Of a stretch of DNA of 64,000 nt, positions 59,501 through 64,000 are shown one piece after another. The notes beneath the pieces are model-generated. The model saw only the letters and a list, made by a program, of their open reading frames with translations, ran no database searches and was not told the origin of the DNA. Position 1 is the first letter of the stretch, and each line of letters begins with the position of its first letter. The stretch is taken from NCBI GenBank assembly GCA_030248215.1, contig JASANG010001261.1, positions 1 to 64,000 of the forward strand. Direction: 5' to 3'. This stretch comes from Enoplolaimus lenunculus (lineage: Eukaryota > Nematoda > Enoplea > Enoplida > Thoracostomopsidae). Position numbers and translations under genes: made by a program.

Positions 59501-62500
59501 AATATCATGAGATCCTGCAAATGGTGCACTATACAGATTAATGTTGACAGAAATTCAGTGTTTTTCAGTAGAGTTCTAAAACTTTTCACATTTTTCATTT
59601 TTTTGATTTTTCCAAATGATTTTCAAGGTCGCAAACACGACGCCGGTTTCATGCCGTCCATAAACCACGCCTAACACTTGCACGCGTGTTCCCAACATAT
59701 TAAGTTATTAGCATTGAATCCACAATTTTCGTGCTACAACTTGCGGCATGACGGTGTCCTAAGACTAAGCACAATGTTGGCGACAAACTGTCGGCCCGAA
59801 GAAATTTTGGATTCCACTATGTCGGTCGACGAATTGTCCTAAAATCGTATTAAAAGCATATCACTTAAAAACAGCACGACACCACAAAAAACTTTATATT
59901 CAAAACAAATCTAACGCTATTACCAAGAGTGATTTCGCGAACGCCATATTTTTCGCTGTAAACAAATGCTAAGCTATCACCAACGTTGCAAGTACACGCA
60001 ACCCATTGAGTTGTGTACTGCAACTTGCATGTTACCATTGCACATAAGGTCGTTAATTGGCCACCTGAAAAGTGAAAACAAAACACACCATACTAATGAC
60101 AAATATATAGCTTGGGCCACAAAACGTTGTAGAATATTTAAATTTTGCAAAATTATGAATGTACCTTGACCAGCTATATGATAGTCAGTCAGACAGCACG
60201 GTAGCAAACCCACAATCTTACAAATTGCTTAGGATAGGTATATAAGTGGCAGAACAGCGAGTTTTACGCTTTTGTGGCAATACATTTTACAAAACATTGA
60301 ATTCCTGTATTCGAACCGGCAGTCTTTTTTGGCGCTAACTACATTCACGTTCCAGCAAATTTCTTTGTATATTGCAACGAACTGTAGTAATTTTGGAAAA
60401 CAGCGAAAAATATAAAATATTCACACTGAAATTTTCATTTGTTACCTTCCTGAAGAATCAGTTGGTGCCCGGAATGAAATGATTGAAGCAGTGCATGGAA
60501 TATATCCTAAAACAATACATGTTTGATGTTTGTCTAGAAACAAAACTCAGCATCTTGTTCAAAAAATCTACGCCTTGCTAGTAGTTTCTACTTAACCGGT
60601 CCGAAGGAAATAAATGTGCTTTTTATGGAAATGCAACTAAATAACAACCAATACCAAATGCGGGGGTCACATTTCTTCATTAGGGACGTAATACTGAGTG
60701 CATGTTCCACTGACTAAGGTATTCCATCACGTCCAGTGTTAAAGCTTGAACATGGATTCCATTGTGGCACAGTAAACGGGGTCATGACATTAGGTATTTA
60801 GAGCCTTATGCAAGCTGTAAAACTACGTACTTCTTTTTCGAAAATTACAATGTTATATGGGTTACTACTGGCGCAATGCAAACGCTACAAACAATTGTTT
60901 AGTGCTTACCAAAGTATTTGTGATAGGTTTGGTCTTTGAGTAAAGAGTGTCCCTGAGATAGTCCATTGCGCCGCGCACAGCGCACTGGCCAGCGAGTCGA
61001 GCTCGCTCTCCCCAGTTAACGCCATCAGCAAGAATGAGAACTGCGTTGTTGGATGCCGCTGAAATAGCAAAGCAATCTGCGATCGGATCCCCTGAAATAA
61101 AAACAACAACATAAAGGTTTCCAATCAAAAGTAAGCTGTAGTTTCCAAAAATTGCAAAAAGTACAAGCGAAAATTTTTATTAAAGAAATTCTGGGAAACT
61201 GAAACTTCTTTGACGGCCTTCACAAATACGTATTAGAAATAATACTGTGAGCAAACTTTTACGTACCAGCGTGAATACGAGTGACTGGACTGACTTCGTA
61301 AAGACTAGTTGATAACCCAAATGCATGATTGTGAGGCTGCTGGAACACAGCAACACGAGCTGCTTCTTCGGTTGACATGTTTCTTATTCCTGAAATAAGA
61401 ATCAATGTGAAAATCATCATTGAAAGCTTTATACGAACACATATACATTTAAAAATAAATTAATTTGCGCAACCTTAACCAAATACAGCGGATCTGTGCC
61501 ACTTTAATAACCGAAATAGTCAATTAAAACAAAAATTTGTTAAAAACAGAGATGTGCCGATAACAAAATTTTTGCCGATGTCGATTGTTATTTTAGAATT
61601 TTGCCGATGCCGAATCGATGCCGAATGCAACTTCAGTACACATACTTAATAAACAGATGGGATTATACATTACATCATTATTTGAAGACTTAAGCCCTAA
61701 CCAAAATAAACAATCATAATTATATAAGAACGGTTCATTTCCGTTAATTTTTCAAACACAAACACAAGAGAGAACAGTTTTTCTGACCAGACACACTGAT
61801 ATGCGCCCAGAAATAAAATTGATAGCATTCAAACTGACATTGTGTGCAAAAAATATCCACAAAGAATAAGTATTTTTTTGCAGTGCCGATACCGATACTC
61901 ACGAAAAGTGTCGATATTACGACCGATGCCGATTAATCGGCATATCCCTATTAAATATATAGTCTTCCCAATATCTCCATCTTCAGAATTTTCTACAACT
62001 ACAGACCATATTAAAAAACAATATTATAAGCAGTAAATTTCGCCAATTATGAAGATGGCGCTATACTTATGCGGCGCTGCACATCATTAAAAGTGTAGTG
62101 CCACCCTGACTACATTAAGTACGACCGCTTCGCTTTAATTAAACAATTAATCAAAGTCTAAACAATACAAGTTGCAATTTGCAAAACGGTATATTATAGC
62201 ACTTCCTACCCTGTGACTGTCTGTCTAAATTTTCATCAGCAATTGCGGAACCGATTAAACCTTGGCCATCTTGTCTACAGCTCTCGCCTGGTATTAAAGG
62301 CGGAGGCGTTTCACACGTTGGAGTGACGTCTTCGCTTTCCGACAAGTTACCAGATTCCGAAGGAGTGGCGTTTCCTAAAATTTGCAACGATTAAATTGTG
62401 TGGATAAACTTTATGGTGCCTAAAAATACTGTGGTTCGACTGTAGTTACAAAGACACAAAAATTACCACAAACTTTTTGTGCTGTAAAATGCAGCTATGT

Positions 62501-64000
62501 TGCAGTAGCAGTTCCATCGTAAAAACTCTTTAGTACTTACCGCGAACTGAACCTGAGCGTAAAAGACATGCCTCCAGCCCTTCAGCATCAAACGAAATGT
62601 TAAGCTCGTCATCTAGATTAGCTAGGTTTGCCCGCGCATGGGAATGGTGTCGACGCAACGGACGAACCTAAAACGATGTCAAGCTACAGAAACAACAGTA
62701 ACGGAACAATATAGTGAAATCGATAGTAAAATGACGAATATTTATTAGCATGGTTCCGTTGGAATCCCTACTTCGACTATATTTACACACAAAATAAGAC
62801 TTCACTTTCTGTGCATTTCGAGGCATTGATGTTTAATTAATTACGTATTCATAACCGTTTAAAATAACTTGAACATGTCATTTTTCAATCGAAACTCATA
62901 TTGCATTGTAAACTTTTTGCGTCTTGTTCAAGCTATTCTTTTCAATTCGCTTATATGGCATGTACCATATCTGTGAAAACTGACAAACTAACTGGTTGAC
63001 ATGCCGGCCCACAAAAATCAATATCCACTTTTATAGAGACTGTTTCTTTACTATGCTTAAAATTGACAACAGCGTTCCAACCACAAAACTCGTTAACTAA
63101 CCGGTTATCCTTTAAGTATATACTTATAGCTTACCTTTTCTACTTATCTTATCTTGCAGGGATCGACCTGATAATAGGTACCGGTGTAGCATATAATTTT
63201 AACTCTTCAGGAAAATTGACTCCCCAGCCAATATTAAGTCCCACGTCGTGAAATACTGCATGTGTTAAACTTATACACATTCTCACAACGTTAATTGTTA
63301 CGCTATACTTTCGTTTACGCGCGACGCCGTCCGTCACCCGCACGGTACCGCGTGATGGACGGCGCCGGACGGGTGACGCGCGGTGACGGACGGGAGACGC
63401 GCGGTGAGGGACGGGTGAGGCGCGGTGATGGACGGGTGACGCGCGGCGACGAACGGGTGGCGTGGTGACAGACGGGTGACGCGTGGTGACAGGCGGGTGA
63501 TGCGCGGTGACAGGCGGGTGATCCGCGGCGACGGACGGCGTCGGACGTCAAGTTTAGCGCAACCCTTTACGTTGTCATTCGGCGATGTGAATCGTAACTG
63601 GGGGTCAATATTACGTAGAGGGAGTTAATATTGTATATAATATTTACTGGGAAAGTCAAAGGTGGTCCGCATGAAGCTACTTTTTTTCGGGCGTTAATAC
63701 TAGACAAAAGATTTGCTGCTAAGCACTTCCAGGCAATTCACAAATTTAGAGTATATAACCTGTTAACATCCGATTCCAGCAAAATTAATATCCAGTCAAT
63801 CCCTGCCGCTTTCTTAGCCAATTAAAACAATACAATAATAAAGACCTAAAGCATCTAATAAGCAATAACAAATTCTTACTGCCATGAGGCCAGAATCGGG
63901 CCCCGTATGCGATGCATAAACATAACTGGATAATGGTTCGATTTGCAGCACCGGGAGATCAACACCAGCTTTATCATGGTAGATTTCAGGGTGATTCCTT
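44121..64000 (-). CDS. PP2C-like domain protein (CG9801-type), at least 17 exons, 5' end outside window
   Basis: Divergent relative of metal-dependent PP2C phosphatases; its substrate and activity are unknown to me. Exons run from 64000 down to 44121 and join in phase, given choices at exons 8, 9 and 14, to at least 1725 residues. The phosphatase-like fold spans exons 4-8: ADGVNWGERARLAGQC (PP2C motif with the first metal Asp), CNVGDSLAFVY, and TSDGVSDNFD (second metal Asp). Then come a conserved RMEDLL region, AKRRILEDPELY, RRRAVREKIADMPGKLDHAS and finally about 1100 Ser/Thr-rich residues with no known domain. I recall the insect protein as far shorter, so the tail is the odd part. Reading past the donor of exon 11 meets a stop after ten codons (GKWLYYLY), which would give a short form ending near 56821. 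Family naming rests on memory of motif order, not a search. Confidence 0.82.
45135..47100 (-). CDS. PP2C-like gene, exon 16 (long low-complexity exon)
   Basis: Acceptor GTATATTATTTCAG, donor GTAATG, 655 codons. Begins EHLMSPDDNINQNTD. Rich in Ser, Thr, Gly, Arg and His (KKHHHTLPYG), with basic patches such as RVVNRRRKHKRSS near 45930 that could act as nuclear-localisation signals. No domain recognised. Unspliced, the frame would end at 45097 after FDIFCGTS. Confidence 0.75.
47761..48290 (+). mobile_element. hAT-like MITE nested in an older copy of its own subfamily
   Basis: The older copy supplies TATACCGGAATTATAATCGG (about 47765) and resumes after 48034 with TTCAAAAACGTC, ending GGAATTCCGGTTGCACCTTG at 48290. 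The younger one runs from AAGGTGCAAAGCGGAAC (about 47824) to CTAGTTGCACCCTG (48034). Both have mutated ends. Confidence 0.6.
48291..49009 (-). other. Intron 15 sequence of the PP2C-like gene
   Basis: No exon or repeat I can place; a GGATTTCGCTACAAG/CCGGGT-type fragment at 48440-48560 looks like transposon debris. Confidence 0.4.
49010..49156. repeat. Near-perfect tandem duplication, period 75 bp
   Basis: ATGCAACCATAAAAGTTATA begins at 49010 and again at 49085. The following AACTCAGCTCGTCGAGATCT is identical in both; I count only a few differences over 70 bases. Confidence 0.9.
49615..49709 (-). CDS. PP2C-like gene, exon 15
   Basis: Acceptor TTTTTGTTTAAG, donor GTAAAT. Encodes FGYNYGCSESFNQTLSEYDD and DNGNFDLETVS. 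Joins in phase on both sides. Isolated by introns of about 4.3 and 2.5 kb that are full of repeats. Confidence 0.65.
49788..50060 (+). repeat. Repeat family C copy in intron 14
   Basis: GGGATGAGTGGATTAATCGG opens a stretch sharing ATTGCCGATTCTTTG, GAATGCTATCAACTTC and GGGCGCATATTA with 199-537 and 5004-5260. Confidence 0.6.
50090..50190 (-). repeat. Repeat family G copy
   Basis: Reads AAAAAAGCGAGACCAAGACA and GCCGAGACCGAGGCCGCACG, the reverse of 4036-4126. Confidence 0.55.
50450..50792 (+). mobile_element. hAT-type MITE, perfect 8-bp TSD ATCACAAC
   Basis: Starts CAGGGCGCAACCGGAAAATT and ends AAATTCCGTTGCACCCTG. ATCACAAC stands at 50442-50449 and 50793-50800. It lies in an intron of the PP2C-like gene. 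Confidence 0.92.
50801..52780 (-). other. Intron 14 sequence, no exon seen
   Basis: AT-rich. Contains a diverged tandem duplication (51835-52093) and CCGG-type debris at 51110-51430. The 61-codon frame at 51748-51933 lies within the duplicated unit and has no domain. Confidence 0.45.
51835..52093. repeat. Diverged two-copy direct repeat, spacing about 167 bp
   Basis: TATAATT...GCTGGAAT...GCATTACTTTATTTACAAT (51835-51926) is echoed by TATAATTCAATCTGGAATAT...GCATTACTTTGTTTGCAAT (52002-52093). Identity looks about three quarters. Confidence 0.55.
52784..53245 (+). repeat. Dispersed repeat D copy without minisatellite
   Basis: AACCGATTTTGATAAACTGT, GTTGTTAACCTCGCTTTGG and TTATTAGCTACAGGCTAA match 55918-56020. 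The GTCCGTCT block is missing at its left side. Confidence 0.7.
53298..53600 (+). repeat. Degenerate AGGAAC-type MITE
   Basis: CAGTGTTCAACCGGAACTCC opens a stretch with TTCCTGTTCCTGTCCCTGC and CAGGAACCG, as in 30399-30614. The right terminus is not recognisable. Confidence 0.5.
54001..54571 (-). CDS. PP2C-like gene, exon 14 (3' end tentative)
   Basis: Acceptor TTTTTAGTTTCAG. Encodes TCNQDRAINISVTSGRYDSV, a Val-rich stretch, an Asn run and many Ser. The donor is taken at AAAA|GTAGGA because it gives the phase 1 end that exon 15 needs; CGAA|GTGACG (after 54023 or so) would serve as well. The frame otherwise stops at 53975. Confidence 0.65.
54807..54937 (-). CDS. PP2C-like gene, exon 13
   Basis: Acceptor TTTGTGTTCTAG, donor GTACCA. 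Encodes NAQSKESLVPITPECLSPCG and an acidic stretch DEDEAHDESF to MNQESK. Phase 1 to 0. Confidence 0.75.
55168..55431 (-). CDS. PP2C-like gene, exon 12
   Basis: Acceptor ATGTTTGCAG, donor GTGAGT. Encodes VGSSVLREIGISDSVTFTGG through RLAVELSKGGCLSIPLTR. No domain recognised; phase 1 in and out. Confidence 0.75.
55727..56752 (+). repeat. Dispersed repeat D, fullest copy, with minisatellite and internal tandem units
   Basis: Opens with GCGTAGCGAAACTCCGAGCG and a hairpin (CTCCGAG, 5-base loop, CTCGGAG; about 55742-55760). Next is a GTCCGTCT/GTCTGTCG minisatellite (about 55809-55895), then AACCGATTTTGATAAACT. From about 56040 to 56700, units of roughly 153-175 bp repeat four times, each with TTTGCATATTA and AACCTCCAAAACCGAT. 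It ends CCACTACGACTGGTTTTT. Lies in an intron of the PP2C-like gene. Class unknown; no protein. Confidence 0.8.
56847..57112 (-). CDS. PP2C-like gene, exon 11
   Basis: Acceptor TTTGTTTTAAG, donor GTAAAT. Encodes AKRRILEDPELY, RQRRRAVREKIADMPGKLDH and a Ser/Thr/Gln-rich run. If the donor is ignored the frame stops after GKWLYYLY, a possible natural C-terminus. Confidence 0.88.
57510..57685 (-). CDS. PP2C-like gene, exon 10
   Basis: Acceptor TTTATTACAG, donor GTAAGT. Encodes NGGLNMTCLPVVEAHQRHEL, MLLRMEDLLRKGV and ARELCETLINFTQQLT, a helical segment I associate with this family. Confidence 0.88.
58085..58206 (-). CDS. PP2C-like gene, exon 9 (tentative, possibly alternative)
   Basis: Acceptor GCTTTTCTTCAG, donor GTATTG. 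Encodes SAPALPIRRLDDVNRDLNAL and NAKANSVANDRTKVWDYEYK. It connects in phase only with the longer end of exon 8, and its end fits exon 10, so inclusion may depend on the donor used. Confidence 0.55.
58765..59201 (+). mobile_element. Degenerate hAT-like MITE
   Basis: CAGAGTGCAACCGTGATTAC at the left and GCCGGAACCGGAATTCC near the right match the 7299 subfamily, with much divergence between. The terminal CACCCTG is lost, though GGTACCCTGG follows at about 59195. Confidence 0.55.
59281..59514 (-). CDS. PP2C-like gene, exon 8 (second metal-site motif)
   Basis: Acceptor GCACCATTTGCAG. Encodes GSHDIGQMRDMRDAGGALGP, GDIVFLTSDGVSDNFDPVVG and KFCVIKDATQRYRESLVV. Two overlapping donors: GTGAGT after 59285 (phase 0, would skip exon 9) or GTAAAG after 59281 (phase 1, joins exon 9). 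I list the longer. Confidence 0.88.
59530..59860 (-). other. Intron 7 of the PP2C-like gene
   Basis: GC-richer than most introns here but with no frame that fits the flanking phases. The direct junction of exons 7 and 8 restores the family sequence, so nothing is missing. Confidence 0.5.
59924..60064 (-). CDS. PP2C-like gene, exon 7
   Basis: Acceptor TTCACTTTTCAG, donor GTAATA. Encodes GGQLTTLCAMVTCKLQYTTQ then WVACTCNVGDSLAFVYSEKY. NVGDS is the PP2C GDS strand-turn; the usual following Arg is Leu here. Confidence 0.92.
60446..60506 (-). CDS. PP2C-like gene, exon 6
   Basis: Acceptor TGTTTTAG, donor GTAACA; 61 bases encode DIFHALLQSFHSGHQLILQE and leave one base. Too short to see without its neighbours, but it fits the phase exactly. 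Confidence 0.85.
60910..61091 (-). CDS. PP2C-like gene, exon 5 (first metal-site motif)
   Basis: Acceptor TTTTATTTCAG, donor GTAAGC. Encodes GDPIADCFAI...LILADGVNWGERARLAGQC. The ADGV segment corresponds to the PP2C strand carrying the first metal-binding Asp. Confidence 0.92.
61267..61389 (-). CDS. PP2C-like gene, exon 4
   Basis: Acceptor CTTATTTCAG, donor GTACGT. Encodes IRNMSTEEAARVAVFQQPHN and HAFGLSTSLYEVSPVTRIHA, the entry to the phosphatase-like fold. Confidence 0.88.
61553..61950 (-). mobile_element. Repeat family C, full-length reversed copy
   Basis: Starts GAGATGTGCCGATAAC and ends ATTAATCGGCATATCCCT, giving inverted termini. GAACGGTTCATTTCC and GATATGCGCCCAGAAAT are the reverse of the matching words at 199-537. 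Lies in intron 3 of the PP2C-like gene. Confidence 0.65.
62210..62374 (-). CDS. PP2C-like gene, exon 3
   Basis: Acceptor TTGCAAATTTTAG, donor GTAGGA. Encodes NATPSESGNLSESEDVTPTC and an acidic/Pro-rich stretch to ENLDRQSQ. Phase 1 in and out. Confidence 0.8.
62541..62667 (-). CDS. PP2C-like gene, exon 2
   Basis: Acceptor CATCGTTTTAG, donor GTAAGT. Encodes VRPLRRHHSHARANLANLDD then ELNISFDAEGLEACLL. Ends in phase 1. Confidence 0.85.
63322..63547. repeat. GC-rich minisatellite, unit about 21 bp
   Basis: Imperfect units of the form GACGGGTGACGCGCGGTGAC repeat about eight or nine times from 63370 to 63535. The block is framed by GACGCCGTCCGTCA on the left and TGACGG-type CGGACGGCGTC on the right, which are inverted. 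It lies in the first window intron of the PP2C-like gene and stands out sharply from the AT-rich surroundings. Confidence 0.85.
63880..64000 (-). CDS. PP2C-like gene, exon 1 of window (cut by window edge)
   Basis: Donor GTAAGA. The frame read RNHPEIYHDKAG...PDSGLMA is open from the window edge and ends in phase 0, as exon 2 requires. Confidence 0.75.

Noticed and set aside
59776-59842. Extra exon after the acceptor-like GATTTTAG at 59842
   Set aside because: The frame required by exon 7 meets a stop, and joining exon 7 directly to exon 8 restores the family sequence.
63315-63551. Frame with repeated PSPRVTR residues as a protein
   Set aside because: Translation of the 21-bp GC-rich minisatellite, whose unit length is a multiple of three.

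Overview
The window is animal nuclear DNA, AT-rich, with spliced genes (GT-AG introns), low gene density and a heavy load of small DNA transposons. All four protein genes are animal families: histone H2A.X, Mediator subunit 26, neuropathy target esterase and a PP2C-like protein of the kind named CG9801 in Drosophila. I read it as an invertebrate, probably a protostome, but cannot name the species. A short TTAGGC run (the nematode telomere unit) lies in one dispersed element at 33.8 kb; it is too short to decide the phylum.

Layout. About 1-3.9 kb: repeat relics only. 4.0-11.6 kb (+): a four-exon H2A.X gene whose 4.4-kb first intron holds a 5'-truncated LINE tail and nested, inverted copies of a GC-rich transposon. 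11.6-15.2 kb: intergenic, with a palindrome-rich element and a small transposon bounded by a perfect 8-bp target duplication. 15.2-24.2 kb (-): MED26, five exons, conserved N-terminal helical domain and C-terminal domain separated by a very long low-complexity middle. 24.2-35.3 kb: no gene recognised; several small hAT-type elements, tRNA-derived SINEs and hairpins. 35.3-39.7 kb (-): neuropathy target esterase as one uninterrupted 1451-codon reading frame. 39.7-44.1 kb: no gene recognised. 44.1 to beyond 64.0 kb (-): a PP2C-like gene of at least 17 exons whose start lies outside the window; splice phases agree from exon to exon once three boundary choices are made (exons 8, 9 and 14).

The genes do not form a pathway: chromatin damage signalling (H2A.X), transcription elongation control (MED26), ER lysophospholipid hydrolysis (NTE) and a divergent phosphatase-fold protein are simply neighbours. 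The strongest signal not explained by genes is the transposon landscape. Eleven non-autonomous elements share CAGGG...CCCTG-type ends and are bounded by 8-bp target duplications, perfect in six and 7/8 in five, which marks them as hAT-superfamily MITEs of differing age. One sits inside another transposon, giving relative ages. Two copies of that host transposon lie in opposite orientation inside one H2A.X intron, so the pre-mRNA could form a long hairpin.

All coordinates were read by eye; splice boundaries may be off by a base or two, and repeat edges without target duplications are approximate.
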